Shown: positions 1-8,808, counted from the first letter of the stretch. The stretch is 64,000 bases of DNA from Lysobacter spongiicola DSM 21749 (GCF_900167055.1 NZ_FUXP01000014.1:1-64000), one strand, 5' to 3'. Notes: generated by a model not told the origin, from the sequence alone. A program made the numbers and translations.

Positions 1-215
1 GCTGTCGCGTGGGGACAGTGCCGCGGTCTCGAGGATCGATCGGTTAACCCGCCCGAACCTTCTTCCTTGAACCGTTTCAGCCACTTGTACGCTGTTCGAA
101 CGCTCACGCCGGCGGCGTGTGCGGCTTCTTCCACGCGCAGGCCCTGAATCAAGATGCGGTCCACGAGCAGGGCTCGACCGCGAGGGCTAAGGCGGGCATG
201 TTTATGCAGGTTCAT
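1..215 (-). CDS. IS481-family transposase, N-terminal fragment (runs off left edge)
   Basis: The minus-strand reading frame starts with ATG at 215 and gives a protein beginning MNLHKHARLSPRGRALLVD. It continues with a helix-turn-helix (about residues 30-52, including AAGVSVRTAYKWLKRF) and then GLTDRSSRPRHCPH. This is the leading helix-turn-helix segment of IS481/IS3-like DDE transposases. The catalytic rve domain would lie beyond position 1, so integrity cannot be judged. It would cut and join IS ends during transposition. A possible ribosome-binding sequence (GGAG) lies about 10 bases before the start. Confidence 0.85.
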   Translation of the reverse strand, partial: MNLHKHARLSPRGRALLVDRILIQGLRVEEAAHAAGVSVRTAYKWLKRFKEEGSGGLTDRSSRPRHCPHAT

Positions 216-297
216 CCGGGGCTCCTGGAGGGGTGGCTGATTCGCACCTCCAGTCTTCCGGGACCACCCCGGATGAACAACCTACTGAGAGATCACA
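1..297 (-). mobile_element. IS481-family insertion sequence, one end (cut by window edge)
   Basis: The element holds the N-terminal part of an IS481-type transposase reading leftward out of the window. Read on the minus strand, its outer end begins TGTGATCTCTCAGTAGG at position 297, a TG-start typical of IS tips, about 80 bases upstream of the transposase start. The end lies one base beyond the hutF stop codon. The other terminus and the target duplication are outside the window, so the exact boundary is an inference from the gene edge and the TG start. Confidence 0.75.
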
Positions 298-298
298 T

Positions 299-1642
299 CT
301 AGTCCGCCAGCAGGCGCTCCATCGCGGCACGATAGTTGTGCGCGACCAGGTCGCTGCGATAGTGCCGGCCGTTGTCGACCACGCACTTGCCGCCCACCCA
401 CGCCTCGCGCACCAGCGGTCGGTTGCCGCTGAAGACCCAGCGATCGATGGCATCTTCGTCCTGTGCGCCTGCAAGCTGCGCGGCGGCGACATCCAGCACC
501 AGTGCATCCGCGTATTCGCCTTCGTAGAGGCCACCGATCGGATGGCCGGTGGAATCGCCGGCACTGCTGGCCACGTGGTGCAGCAGGCTCTCGCCGACGC
601 TGGGGAAGCGCTCGGTGGCCGCGATGTTGCGTCGGCGGGTTACCAGTCGTTGGCCGTATTCCAGCCAGCGCAGTTCCTCGACCGGTGACACAGAAATGTG
701 CGAGTCCGATCCGATGCCCCAGCGCCCACCGGCATCGAGGAAGTCGCGCAGGCGGAACAGCCCGTCACCCAGGTTGGCTTCGGTGGTGGGGCAGATGGCG
801 ACCGTCGCGCCGCTTGCGGCCACGCGGCGCACTTCAGCGTCGTCCAGGTGCGTCGCATGCACCAGCGTCCAGAGGGGCCCGACGTCCGCTTGGTCGAGCA
901 ACCACTGCACCGGTCGGGCGCCGCGCCGTTCCACGCATTCGTCCACTTCTGCAGTCTGCTCGGCGATGTGCACGTGGATGCGGCTGTCCGACGGCAGCGC
1001 CGCGAGCACTTCGGTCATCGCCGCCTCCGGCACCGCGCGCAGGCTGTGCAGCGCGCAGTCGACCCGCACCAGCGGTCCTTCCTCGTTGCGCAGCGCGTCC
1101 AGCAGGCGGAGATAGCCTTCCACGTCGTGGCCGAAGCGCTTCTGCCGCTCGCCCAGCGCGCGGCCGTCGAAGCCACCCGTCATGTACAGCACTGGCAGCA
1201 GGGTCAGGCGGATGCCGGTTTCACGGGCCGCGGCCACCAGCGCGCGGGACATCGCCGCCGGATCTTCATACGGCTTTCCGTCCGGCGCGTGATGGAGGTA
1301 GTGGAACTCGCACACGGTGGTGTATCCGGCTTCGAGCATCTCCGCGTACAGCTGCGCGGCGACGGCGTGCAGCGTCTCGGGCGTGAACCGCGCCGCGAAG
1401 CGGTACATGGTCTCGCGCCAGGTCCAGAACGAGTCGGCGGGGTTCGTCTGGCGCTCGCCCATGCCCGCCATCGCCCGCTGGAAGGCATGCGAATGCAGGT
1501 TGGCGATGCCGGGCAGCACGCGCTGGTCGGTGGTGCCGCCATGGCGGCCGGCGGTGATGTGGCCATGCGCATCGACGTCGAGCTTGACACCGTCCTGCCA
1601 GCCGTCGGGGTGCCAGGTCCTGGCGTTTGGAATCGTCCTCAT
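299..1642 (-). CDS. hutF: Formimidoylglutamate deiminase HutF
   Basis: This 447-residue amidohydrolase converts N-formimidoyl-L-glutamate to N-formyl-L-glutamate plus ammonia in the five-step histidine degradation route. The metal-binding signature is the LHSHAF motif near residue 50. Further conserved blocks are HVHIAEQ (about 225), LVHATHLDD (about 265), [11 protein letters not shown] and [15 protein letters not shown] (about 315-330). Length matches the family. It is divergent from hutI, whose product acts one step earlier, with 53 bases between the two starts. The other hut genes are not in the window. An IS481 end lies one base past the TAG stop; the C-terminus (ERLLAD) looks complete, so the insertion probably spared the protein. 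Confidence 0.93.
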   Translation of the reverse strand: MRTIPNARTWHPDGWQDGVKLDVDAHGHITAGRHGGTTDQRVLPGIANLHSHAFQRAMAGMGERQTNPADSFWTWRETMYRFAARFTPETLHAVAAQLYAEMLEAGYTTVCEFHYLHHAPDGKPYEDPAAMSRALVAAARETGIRLTLLPVLYMTGGFDGRALGERQKRFGHDVEGYLRLLDALRNEEGPLVRVDCALHSLRAVPEAAMTEVLAALPSDSRIHVHIAEQTAEVDECVERRGARPVQWLLDQADVGPLWTLVHATHLDDAEVRRVAASGATVAICPTTEANLGDGLFRLRDFLDAGGRWGIGSDSHISVSPVEELRWLEYGQRLVTRRRNIAATERFPSVGESLLHHVASSAGDSTGHPIGGLYEGEYADALVLDVAAAQLAGAQDEDAIDRWVFSGNRPLVREAWVGGKCVVDNGRHYRSDLVAHNYRAAMERLLAD

Positions 1643-1683
1643 GGGGCCATTGTCGCGTGGCCGGCGTGAAATCGGCGACCGCC

Positions 1684-1689
1684 TACAAT
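1684..1689 (+). promoter_or_regulatory. -10 box (TACAAT) of hutI, probably leaderless
   Basis: TACAAT lies 6 bases before the ATG at 1696. Transcription from such a box would start at or next to the start codon, giving a leaderless mRNA. No ribosome-binding sequence is present, which fits. No convincing -35 element is seen. The sites for hutF and hutI must share the 53-base gap. Confidence 0.5.
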
Positions 1690-1695
1690 GGCCCG

Positions 1696-2934
1696 ATGGC
1701 GAACGAGTCGAACAACAAGTGGGACGGCATCATCGTCGGCGCCTCGCTGGCGACGCTGGATGCCGACAGCGGCTACGGCGGGATCGAGGATGGTGCGATG
1801 GCCTGGCGGGGCGGCTGCATCGCCTGGGTTGGCCGCCGCCGCGACCTGCCCGGGGCGCCCGAGGAGTTGGCACGGGAGGTTGTCGAAGGCGATGGCTGGA
1901 TCACCCCAGGCCTGGTCGACTGCCACACCCACCTGGTCTTCGCCGGCGACCGCGCACGTGAGTTCGAGATGCGGCTGCAGGGCGCGAGCTACGAGGACAT
2001 CGCACGGGCCGGTGGCGGCATCCTCTCCACGGTCCGCGCCGTGCGCGAGGTGGACGAGGACGAGCTGCTGCGACAGTCCCTGCCACGGGCGCTTGCCCTT
2101 CTGGCGGACGGCGCCACCACGCTCGAGATCAAGTCCGGCTACGGCCTGGACTTCGACAATGAGCGCAAGATGCTGCGCGTGGCGTGCCGGATCGGTGAGC
2201 AGCTCGGGGTAACGGTCCGCACGACCTACTTGGCGGCGCATGCGTTGCCGCCGGAGTTCGCCGGCCGCGCCGACGCCTACATCGACGAAGTGGTGGCCTG
2301 GTTGCCACGGCTGCACGACGAGGGCCTGGTCGACGCGGTCGACGCCTTCTGCGAAGGCATCGGTTTCGACCCGGCGCAGACGCGCAGGGTCTTCGACGCA
2401 GCGCGTGCGCTCGGATTGCCGGTGAAACTCCACGCCGACCAGCTGAGCGACCTGGGCGGTGCCGGGCTGGTGGCGGAGTTCGGAGGCCTGTCGGCCGACC
2501 ACGTCGAACACACCAGCGCCGACAGCGTCCGCGCCATGGCCGCTTCGGGCGCGGTCGCGGTGTTGCTGCCCGGCGCCTTCCATGTCCTGCGCGAGACAAC
2601 GCTGCCACCACTGGACGCCTTCCGGGAGCACGGCGTGCCGATGGCCCTAGCGACCGACTGCAACCCCGGCACCTCCCCACTGCAGTCGATGCGCCAGGCC
2701 ATGCAGCTCGCCTGCACCCACTTCAGGCTGACCCCGGAGGAGGCGCTGCGCGGTGCCACCGTCCACGCCGCCAAGGCGCTGGGACTCGACGACCGCGGGG
2801 TACTCCGCGTCGGCCAGCGCGCCGACTTCGTGCAATGGGCGATCCGCCACCCATCCGAACTGGGGTACTGGCTGGGGGGGCGGTTGGCGCGGGCGGTGTA
2901 TGCCGGGGGCCAGCGACACCTACGCTTCGACTGA
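1696..2934 (+). CDS. hutI: Imidazolonepropionase HutI
   Basis: This 412-residue metal-dependent amidohydrolase opens 4-imidazolone-5-propionate to formimidoylglutamate, the substrate of HutF. Visible signatures are the [17 protein letters not shown] block near residue 77, SGYGLD (about 148), KLHADQ with DHVEHTS (about 245-275), and [11 protein letters not shown] (about 317). The ATG at 1696 is chosen because a TACAAT box sits just before it and the resulting [11 protein letters not shown] start gives the usual length. A TTG at 1627 in the same frame would overlap hutF and is not favoured. The stop is 2 bases from the convergent gene at 2937. Confidence 0.94.
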   Translation: MANESNNKWDGIIVGASLATLDADSGYGGIEDGAMAWRGGCIAWVGRRRDLPGAPEELAREVVEGDGWITPGLVDCHTHLVFAGDRAREFEMRLQGASYEDIARAGGGILSTVRAVREVDEDELLRQSLPRALALLADGATTLEIKSGYGLDFDNERKMLRVACRIGEQLGVTVRTTYLAAHALPPEFAGRADAYIDEVVAWLPRLHDEGLVDAVDAFCEGIGFDPAQTRRVFDAARALGLPVKLHADQLSDLGGAGLVAEFGGLSADHVEHTSADSVRAMAASGAVAVLLPGAFHVLRETTLPPLDAFREHGVPMALATDCNPGTSPLQSMRQAMQLACTHFRLTPEEALRGATVHAAKALGLDDRGVLRVGQRADFVQWAIRHPSELGYWLGGRLARAVYAGGQRHLRFD

Positions 2935-2936
2935 CA

Positions 2937-3650
2937 CTATTGCCGTAGTGACTCGGGGGTAATTTTTCCCGAGACCTCACCCTGATCATCAAGGAACTCG
3001 ATGGAGGAAGTTCCATCGCGCTGCACTGCGAGGCGCAGCCTCGGACGGCCCTCTCCGTCACGCAACATCACCAGCGCCTCGCCTTCGCCGCGCCGCCCCA
3101 AGAACACACGCTCGGCGAATCCCTCGCCCAGTTCCGCTATCAGTGCTTCGCGTTCAACTTCCCCCAGACTCTCGATTTCCTGGAACTTGCGAATGGACTC
3201 GATGGACGATTCCTCGCTACGATCGTTGACCGTGAGGCCAGCCTGGTAGTTCTTTCCGTTCTCGATGTGATTGAGAACCGTCACCTGGTCCTCTTCGAAC
3301 CTGTCCATGCTCAGGTGCACGAAGTGTTGTACGGATCCGTCGGGTTTGCGACGACCGGCGAAGGCAAGCCCACCATTCTCGGTGCCTTCATCATTGAAGA
3401 ACACGATGCCTGCGGCCCCCCGGTCGTGTTTGAATTCCTCGCCCTTCATGATCAGACCAGGGAACTGCTCACGGTTCGACACCACCATGCGAAGGGTCCC
3501 GTCGGGCTCGCGCACGTTTATGCGCTGCACGTCGATGACATCGAATTTCTGGCTGCGTACCCCGGTCGCGCCCGTCAGCAGGACGACGCCCAGCCCGATG
3601 GTCAGTGCACCCGCCCAGGCAAAGAGCAGGCGATTGGAATCGACCTTCAT
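2937..3650 (-). CDS. Conserved membrane-anchored protein of unknown function
   Basis: A 237-residue protein with an N-terminal hydrophobic segment (about residues 8-28) and no clear signal-peptidase site, so probably a signal anchor with a periplasmic body. The body contains INVREPDGTLRMVVSN (about 43-58), FPGLIMKGEE, AGIVFFNDEGTENGGLAFAG (about 80-100), then a charged middle part and a repeat-like end (VMLRDGEGRPRLRLAV, IEFLDDQGEV). I recognise the general pattern as a conserved uncharacterised family but cannot assign a function. The start at 3650 is backed by GGAGGT 5 bases upstream. It is a single gene ending tail to tail with hutI and separated from bTHX by a terminator. Confidence 0.8.
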   Translation of the reverse strand: MKVDSNRLLFAWAGALTIGLGVVLLTGATGVRSQKFDVIDVQRINVREPDGTLRMVVSNREQFPGLIMKGEEFKHDRGAAGIVFFNDEGTENGGLAFAGRRKPDGSVQHFVHLSMDRFEEDQVTVLNHIENGKNYQAGLTVNDRSEESSIESIRKFQEIESLGEVEREALIAELGEGFAERVFLGRRGEGEALVMLRDGEGRPRLRLAVQRDGTSSIEFLDDQGEVSGKITPESLRQ

Positions 3651-3710
3651 CCGGAACCTCCGTTTCTCGTGGGAGGCTGCACCTTACCCACGGGCTCAGG
3701 GCCCGGCAAC

Positions 3711-3742
3711 GAAAAAGCCCCGCGACAGGCGGGGCTTTTTTC
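3711..3742 (-). terminator. Bidirectional-looking rho-independent terminator after the bTHX gene
   Basis: An AAAAAGCCCCGC / GCGGGGCTTTTTT hairpin with a short GACAG loop is flanked by A and T runs on the two sides. It follows the bTHX gene on the minus strand and precedes the unknown gene at 3650, so it insulates the two. Confidence 0.85.
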
Positions 3743-3763
3743 ACCGACCGTAGCGGGCCGGGA

Positions 3764-3946
3764 TTACTCCTTGACGACGGTCTTCTTGGCGACCTTCTTG
3801 GCAGGCGCCTTACTCGCGGTCTTGGTGGCCTTCTTCACCACCGGCGCGGGGGCTGCCCCGGTCGTCTTCGTCACGGTCTTGCGGGCGTTGCCGTAGCTGG
3901 AGTTGAAACGCTTGCCCTTGGCGGTCTTGCGGTCGCCCTTGCCCAT
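3764..3946 (-). CDS. 30S ribosomal protein bTHX
   Basis: A 60-residue very basic protein. It starts with MGKGDRKTAKGKRFNSSYGNAR, matching the bTHX (Thx) family MGKGDrkTkrGKif.GsyG pattern that binds the head of the 30S subunit. Family members are often only 25-35 residues. Here a lysine/alanine/threonine tail of about 35 residues (KKATKTASKAPAKK and similar) is added, resembling histone-H1-like tails. The start at 3946 is chosen because the bTHX motif begins there and GGGAGC precedes it; an upstream in-frame ATG at 3988 would add 14 unrelated residues. Confidence 0.85.
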   Translation of the reverse strand: MGKGDRKTAKGKRFNSSYGNARKTVTKTTGAAPAPVVKKATKTASKAPAKKVAKKTVVKE

Positions 3947-4037
3947 GGTCTTGCTCCCAGATGGTTCGATCGATGTGCGCTCGCACAAAACGGCGCGAAT
4001 AGCAGCCTAGATTAGCACGCCAGTCCGCCCCGAAGCA

Positions 4038-4448
4038 TCAATGGGCGCACCCGGCGTCATGGACGTGGCCGTGGTTCAGGCGCAGGTTGATGACGTGGCC
4101 AAGGCCGACCAGCGTCCCGCCGAGCGTCATCGCGACGGCATGCGGCACGACCGACTCGTGCAGTGGCGGGTACAACACCCCCACCCACAGGATCAGCAAC
4201 CCCGGAATCAGCAGCCACAGCGCCCGCGCCGCGCCGTGCCGCCGGTAGCCCCACACGAGGCTGCCAAGCCCCAGCAGGGTCGCAAACACCACGAACGCCT
4301 GCTCGAGCCCGGCGCTGGCCAAGGCCACCATGCCGACGGACGGCAACAGCGCGATAGCGACGGGCAGGAGCGCGCAGTGCAGCGCACAAATGATCGAGCC
4401 GTAGGCGCCGACCCGGTCGAACAGATTGCGCCTGGAAGATGGAGACAT
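4038..4448 (-). CDS. MerC-domain membrane protein, probably Zur-regulated
   Basis: A 136-residue inner-membrane protein with about four hydrophobic segments. The MerC-type Cys pair appears in IICALHCALLPVAIALLP (about residues 18-35), and the C-terminus is His-rich (LNHGHVHDAGCAH). MerC-family proteins were first known as mercury importers, but chromosomal MerC-like proteins beside zinc receptors are better read as metal-related proteins of unknown substrate. The start (MSPSSRRN) is chosen over an upstream in-frame ATG at 4550 because the longer form would overlap the znuD start and run through the operator. It shares a 75-base control region with the ZnuD-type receptor, including a perfect Zur-like palindrome, so zinc handling is the likely job (inference). 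Confidence 0.8.
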   Translation of the reverse strand: MSPSSRRNLFDRVGAYGSIICALHCALLPVAIALLPSVGMVALASAGLEQAFVVFATLLGLGSLVWGYRRHGAARALWLLIPGLLILWVGVLYPPLHESVVPHAVAMTLGGTLVGLGHVINLRLNHGHVHDAGCAH

Positions 4449-4475
4449 GACTTTCGGGGGGCTGGACACGAGATC

Positions 4476-4488
4476 GTTATAATATAAC
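4476..4488. promoter_or_regulatory. Zur operator overlapping the -10 region between the merC-like gene and znuD
   Basis: GTTATAATATAAC is a perfect palindrome around a central A. It matches the core of the gammaproteobacterial Zur box (ATGTTATAWTATAACAT), with the right side extended to AACATT. The TATAAT at 4478-4483 inside it can serve as the -10 box for znuD, whose ATG is 41 bases on. Zinc-loaded Zur would therefore block RNA polymerase directly and could act on both divergent genes. The regulator gene zur is 2.4 kb away in the same window. Confidence 0.8.
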
Positions 4489-4523
4489 ATTCCGTCTCCT
4501 CCGCAACCTCTTGCCCCTCGGAC

Positions 4524-6731
4524 ATGGCCCAAGCAACCCTCCCGCATCACCTGCCACTGTTCCTCGCGTTGTCACTGGCGGTGCATGTCGCCCAGGCCGC
4601 CGAGCCGGCCCAGTCCAACCCGCACGACCATGACCCGGTCGACCTGGCCGCGGTCGAGGTCCGCGCCACCCCGTTGCGCGGCACCGCGGACGATCTGGTG
4701 CGACCGGTGGAGGTGCTTGCCGGCGCCCGCCTCGAAGCCGCCAAGTCCAATTCGCTGGGCGGAACGGTCGACAAGCTGTCCGGCGTGCAGTCGTCCTATT
4801 TCGGGCCTGGCGTTGGCCGCCCGATCATCCGGGGCTTCGATGGGGCCCGCGTGCAGGTGTTGAGCGATGGGCTGGGATCGGGCGACGTGTCGACGGTGAG
4901 CGTTGACCATGCCGTGTCCATCGAGCCGTTCCTGGCCGAGCAGATCGAAGTGTTGAAGGGGCCGGCCACGTTGCTGTACGGCAGCGGCGCCATCGGTGGC
5001 GCGGTCAACGTGGTCGACGGCAGGGTGCCCGAAGCGGCCACCGCCCAACCCCTGCAAGGACGCGCCGAGCTTCGCGGCGGCACCGTCAACGACCAGCGCA
5101 CCGGGATGTTCCGGCTCGACGGCACCTCGGCATCCGGGAACGTCGTATTCCACTTCGACGCACTCCACCGCGAAACCGGGGACTACGACATCCCCGGCCA
5201 TGCCGAGAGCGCGCGGCTGCTGGCCGAGGAAGGCGAGACGCCGGAACCCGGCACCGGGGGCACCCTGGCCAACAGCAGCGTGCGTACCGACAGCGCCGCG
5301 CTCGGTGTGTCCTGGGTCGGCGACCGCGGGTTCGTCGGCGTCGGCTACAGCCTGTTCAACAACCGCTACGGGGTGCCGGGCCACGCGCACGAGGAAGCAC
5401 ACGACCACGATCACGACGACCACGATGATCACGACGACGACGACCATGCCGACGAGGCGCTGCACGGCGAGGAAGGCGTACGCATCGTGATGGATCAGCG
5501 CCGCACCGAACTGCGCGGCGGGCTGGACCGGCTGGGGCCTTTCGAATCGCTGCGGGCCAAGCTGGCCCGCACCGAGTACACCCATACCGAATTCGAGGAT
5601 GGCGAGGTCGGCACCGTGTTCGACAACACCAGTACCGAGGCGCGGGTCGAGCTGGTGCACCAGCCGATCTCGGGCTGGGATGGCGCGTTCGGGGTGCAGT
5701 GGTCGCAGCGCGAGTTCCTCGCCGTGGGCGACGAGGCCTTCGTCCCGGGATCGGAAGCGCGGGACCTGGGCGTGTTCTGGATCGCCGAGCACGGCTTCTT
5801 CGAAGACCGGACGCAACTGGAGATCGGACTGCGGCACGACCGCAACGAGGTCGACGTCGCGGACGGCGCCGCCATTGGTCCCGACCGTGACTTCGACACC
5901 ACCAGCCTCTCCGCCGCCCTGCGCTGGAACCTGAGCGACGCGGCCCACCTTTCGTTCGGACTGGATCGCGCCCAACGCTCCCCCACCGCCGAGGAGCTGT
6001 ACTCCAACGGCCTGCACGTGGCCACCGGCAGCGTCGAACTGGGGGACCCGGACCTGGAAGTCGAGACTGCCAACCGTACCGAGATCGGCGTGCATTGGCA
6101 CAACGGCCCGCTGGAACTTGCGGCGTCGATCTGGCACGTGCGCTACGACGACTTCGTCTACCTGGCCGAAACCGGCATCGACGAAGGCGACGGCCCGGTA
6201 CGTGCCTGGACCCAGCAGGACGCAAGGTTCGATGGAGCCGAAGCCTCGCTCGACTGGACCTTCATCGAGAACCGGACGGGTGCGTGGGCACTGCGGGTAT
6301 TCGGGGACGTGGTGAAGGCGGAACTCGATGGCATCGGCTCGCGCGACATCGATGTTGCGGTCCCGCACGGCGACCATGCGCACCACTACGAGGTGTCGCT
6401 GCCGAACAGCGGCAACCTGCCGCGCATCGCCCCTGCCCGGGTGGGAGGCGAACTTCGCTGGGAAACCGCCGCTTGGCGTGCCTCCGTGGGCGCGGTCCGC
6501 TATGCCGAGCAGGAAGACGTGGCCGAGTACGAGACGGTGACGCCGGGCTACACGCTGGTGGATGCGCACCTCGCCTGGCATCTGGACACGCCGGGCGGGA
6601 ACGCGGTCGAGGTGTTCGTCGACGGGAGCAACCTGCTGGACGAAGAGGCGCGGCCGCACACCTCGTTCCTCAAGGATCTGGCGCCACTCCCGGGCCGTGG
6701 CATCGAGTTCGGGATCCGCGGGTTCTTCTGA
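4524..6731 (+). CDS. znuD: TonB-dependent outer-membrane zinc receptor, ZnuD type
   Basis: A 735-residue outer-membrane receptor with a signal peptide (about residues 1-25, ending VAQAA). The plug domain contains LGGTVDKLSGVQSSYFG, RPIIRGFDGARVQVL (about 95-112) and IEVLKGPATLLYGSGAIGG (about 140-158). The C-terminal barrel ends in the aromatic GIEFGIRGFF. Residues of about 288-318 form an extracellular-loop-like stretch dominated by His and Asp (DHDHDDHDDHDDDDH), the hallmark of zinc-binding ZnuD receptors. It should move zinc across the outer membrane using TonB energy. Control by the Zur box in its promoter fits this. No strong ribosome-binding sequence is seen before the ATG. Confidence 0.9.
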   Translation: MAQATLPHHLPLFLALSLAVHVAQAAEPAQSNPHDHDPVDLAAVEVRATPLRGTADDLVRPVEVLAGARLEAAKSNSLGGTVDKLSGVQSSYFGPGVGRPIIRGFDGARVQVLSDGLGSGDVSTVSVDHAVSIEPFLAEQIEVLKGPATLLYGSGAIGGAVNVVDGRVPEAATAQPLQGRAELRGGTVNDQRTGMFRLDGTSASGNVVFHFDALHRETGDYDIPGHAESARLLAEEGETPEPGTGGTLANSSVRTDSAALGVSWVGDRGFVGVGYSLFNNRYGVPGHAHEEAHDHDHDDHDDHDDDDHADEALHGEEGVRIVMDQRRTELRGGLDRLGPFESLRAKLARTEYTHTEFEDGEVGTVFDNTSTEARVELVHQPISGWDGAFGVQWSQREFLAVGDEAFVPGSEARDLGVFWIAEHGFFEDRTQLEIGLRHDRNEVDVADGAAIGPDRDFDTTSLSAALRWNLSDAAHLSFGLDRAQRSPTAEELYSNGLHVATGSVELGDPDLEVETANRTEIGVHWHNGPLELAASIWHVRYDDFVYLAETGIDEGDGPVRAWTQQDARFDGAEASLDWTFIENRTGAWALRVFGDVVKAELDGIGSRDIDVAVPHGDHAHHYEVSLPNSGNLPRIAPARVGGELRWETAAWRASVGAVRYAEQEDVAEYETVTPGYTLVDAHLAWHLDTPGGNAVEVFVDGSNLLDEEARPHTSFLKDLAPLPGRGIEFGIRGFF

Positions 6732-6793
6732 TGGCTGGCCCCTGCGACGGCGCGGTCGCCGCAGGGGTCAGCGGCTGGCGCTCCTGGTGAACC

Positions 6794-6870
6794 TGTAGGA
6801 GCGGCTTCAGCCGCGATCGTGAACCATCATGGGATCCGATTCCGTGATCGCGGCTGAAGCCGCTCCTACA
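6794..6870. repeat. REP element, class A, full inverted pair
   Basis: Two arms, TGTAGGAGCGGCTTCAGCCG and its reverse complement, enclose about 30 unrelated bases. The same arms recur at 8880, 10753 and 45453 and as a half copy at 9864. It lies in the gap between the convergent znuD and zur genes, and transcripts of it would fold into a long hairpin. Confidence 0.92.
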
Positions 6871-6892
6871 ACAGCGGTTACGAGCGCGGGGT

Positions 6893-7378
6893 TCAGCCGG
6901 CCTTCGCGCACTCCGCGCACAGGCCATGCACTTCCAGCGTCTGCGCCTGTGGGACGAAGCCCAGCGCGCGGGCGCGGATGTCCAGCGACTCCACCACCTG
7001 CCGGTCCTCCAGCTCGGTCGCCGAATGGCAGCGGTCGCAGATCAGGAACGGCACGGCGTGCTGTTCGCCGCCGGGATGGTGGCAGCCGACGAAGGCGTTG
7101 ATCGACGTCAGCTTGTGGATGAAGCCGTGCTCGAACAGGAAATCGAGCGCGCGGTACACCGTCGGCGGCGCCGCGGCATCGTGGGTGGCCTTCATCAGGT
7201 CCAGCAGCTCGTAGGCCTTCACCGGCCGCTCGGCGTCGGCGATCAGGCGCAGGGCGTGCGCACGGATCGGTGTCAGGCGAAGCCCGCGCTTGTCGCACAC
7301 GCGCTCGACCTCGCTGACGAATGCGTCGGCATCGTGCACGTGGTGCAGCGGATCGGTGCAGGCGTGGTCGTGGCTCAT
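6893..7378 (-). CDS. zur: Zinc uptake regulator Zur (Fur family)
   Basis: A 161-residue Fur-family repressor that binds DNA when loaded with zinc. It has an N-terminal winged helix (about 20-90, with RLTPIRAHALRLI and PPTVYRALDFLFEHG). The dimer and metal part contains NAFVGCHHPGGEQH (about 100-112), the structural CDRC pair, and a second CAEC pair at the very end. TSINAFVGCHHP and the two CxxC pairs mark Zur rather than Fur. The start at 7378 (MSHDHACTD) is used; upstream in-frame sequence belongs to gltX in another frame. It lies 23 bases after gltX on the same strand and is probably co-transcribed. Its likely target operator is at 4476. Confidence 0.92.
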   Translation of the reverse strand: MSHDHACTDPLHHVHDADAFVSEVERVCDKRGLRLTPIRAHALRLIADAERPVKAYELLDLMKATHDAAAPPTVYRALDFLFEHGFIHKLTSINAFVGCHHPGGEQHAVPFLICDRCHSATELEDRQVVESLDIRARALGFVPQAQTLEVHGLCAECAKAG

Positions 7379-7401
7379 GGTCCGGGCCTCATGCCCCTGA
7401 T

Positions 7402-8808
7402 CTAGTTCCCTTCGGGGATCTTTGCAAGCGCGGCATCGATGCGGGCCAGCGCCTGCTCGCGGCCGGCGAGGTACACCGTATGGGAGATATCCGGGCTGAC
7501 CTGGGTCCCGGTGATAGCCACGCGCATCGGCTGGGCGACCTTGCCCATGCCGAGTTCGAGCGCAGCGGCGGTGTCGTGCAGGGCCGCATTGATCGCTTCG
7601 GCGTTCCACTCCGGCAGGTCAGCCAAACGACCGCGTGCGTCGGCAAGCGGCGCCTTCGCGGCCGGCTTCAGGTGCTTGGCCACTGCCGCTTCGTCGTACT
7701 CGACCAGCGGCCCGAACCACACCGCGGCGCGCTCTGCCATCTCCTTGAGCGTCTGGACCCGATCGCGCAGGGCGACGACGACATCCGCCGGCGCCGGGCC
7801 GGCATCGAGGTCGTAACCCGCCTCTCGCAGGTGCCAGGCCAGGTGCGCGGCGACTTCGGCCGGATCATCGGCCTTCAGATATTGCTGGTTGAGCCAGCCC
7901 AGCTTGGCCGGATCCAATCGCGATGCCTTGGCGTTGACGTCCTTCAGGTCGAACAGCGACTTCATCTCCTCGATCGAGAAGATCTCCTGGTCACCGTGGG
8001 ACCAGCCCAGCCGGACCAGGTAGTTGAGCAGCGCGTGCGGCAGGTAGCCGGCGTCGCGGTACTGCATCACGTCGGCGGCGCCGGTGCGCTTGGACAGCTT
8101 GGCCCCTTCCGGGTCGAGGATCATCGGCAGGTGGGCGAAGTGCGGGACTTCCGCGCCAAGCGCCTTGTAGATGTTGATCTGGCGCGGGGTGTTGTTGACG
8201 TGGTCATCGCCACGCACCACGTCGGTGATCCCCATGTCGAGGTCGTCCACGACCACCGCGAAGTTGTAGGTTGCGTAACCGTCGGACCTGAAGATCACCA
8301 GGTCGTCGAGTTCGCTGTTGGCGATCTCGATGCGTCCCTTGACCTTGTCGTCCCACGCCACCACGCCGTCGAGCGGGTTCTTGAAGCGGATGACCCGGTT
8401 CGGATCATCGCGATAGCCGGCGTCCTTGTCGCGATAGGCGCCGTTGTAGCGCGGCTTCTCGTTGGCGGCCATCGCGGCCTCGCGCATCGCCTCGAGCTCT
8501 TCCTTGGTTTCGTAGGCGTAATAGGCGTGGCCGGCCGCGACCAGCTGTTCGGCGACCTCGCGGTAGCGGTCGAGCCGATGGGTCTGGTAGATGGGGCCTT
8601 CGTCATAATCCAGGCCCAACCACTCCATCGCCTGCAGGATCGCGTCGATCGCGGCCTGCGTACTGCGTTCGCGGTCGGTGTCCTCGATGCGCAGGATGAA
8701 TTGGCCACCGCGGCGACGCGCCTCCAGCCAGCAGTACAGTGCGGTGCGCGCACCGCCGATGTGCAGGTAGCCGGTGGGGCTGGGGGCAAAACGGGTGCGG
8801 CAGGTCAT
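7402..8808 (-). CDS. gltX: Glutamyl-tRNA synthetase
   Basis: A 468-residue class I aminoacyl-tRNA synthetase that charges tRNA-Glu. The HIGH signature appears as HIGG (about residue 16) in [19 protein letters not shown], and KMSKS appears as KLSKR (about 240) in [10 protein letters not shown]. GNs such as [10 protein letters not shown] and [12 protein letters not shown] lie in the catalytic domain. The C-terminal third, with [20 protein letters not shown], is the anticodon-binding cage. Length is normal. It is the first gene of a gltX-zur pair. Whether it is discriminating or also charges tRNA-Gln cannot be read from this alone. Confidence 0.96.
   Translation of the reverse strand: MTCRTRFAPSPTGYLHIGGARTALYCWLEARRRGGQFILRIEDTDRERSTQAAIDAILQAMEWLGLDYDEGPIYQTHRLDRYREVAEQLVAAGHAYYAYETKEELEAMREAAMAANEKPRYNGAYRDKDAGYRDDPNRVIRFKNPLDGVVAWDDKVKGRIEIANSELDDLVIFRSDGYATYNFAVVVDDLDMGITDVVRGDDHVNNTPRQINIYKALGAEVPHFAHLPMILDPEGAKLSKRTGAADVMQYRDAGYLPHALLNYLVRLGWSHGDQEIFSIEEMKSLFDLKDVNAKASRLDPAKLGWLNQQYLKADDPAEVAAHLAWHLREAGYDLDAGPAPADVVVALRDRVQTLKEMAERAAVWFGPLVEYDEAAVAKHLKPAAKAPLADARGRLADLPEWNAEAINAALHDTAAALELGMGKVAQPMRVAITGTQVSPDISHTVYLAGREQALARIDAALAKIPEGN

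Noticed and set aside
1627-1695. TTG start for hutI, 23 codons upstream
   Set aside because: It would overlap the start of the divergent hutF, lies upstream of the TACAAT box, and adds residues not typical of the family.
5390-5460. CACGAC/GATCAC tandem DNA repeat
   Set aside because: It is the coding sequence of the His/Asp-rich loop in the zinc receptor, in frame and with varied codons, not a separate repeat element.
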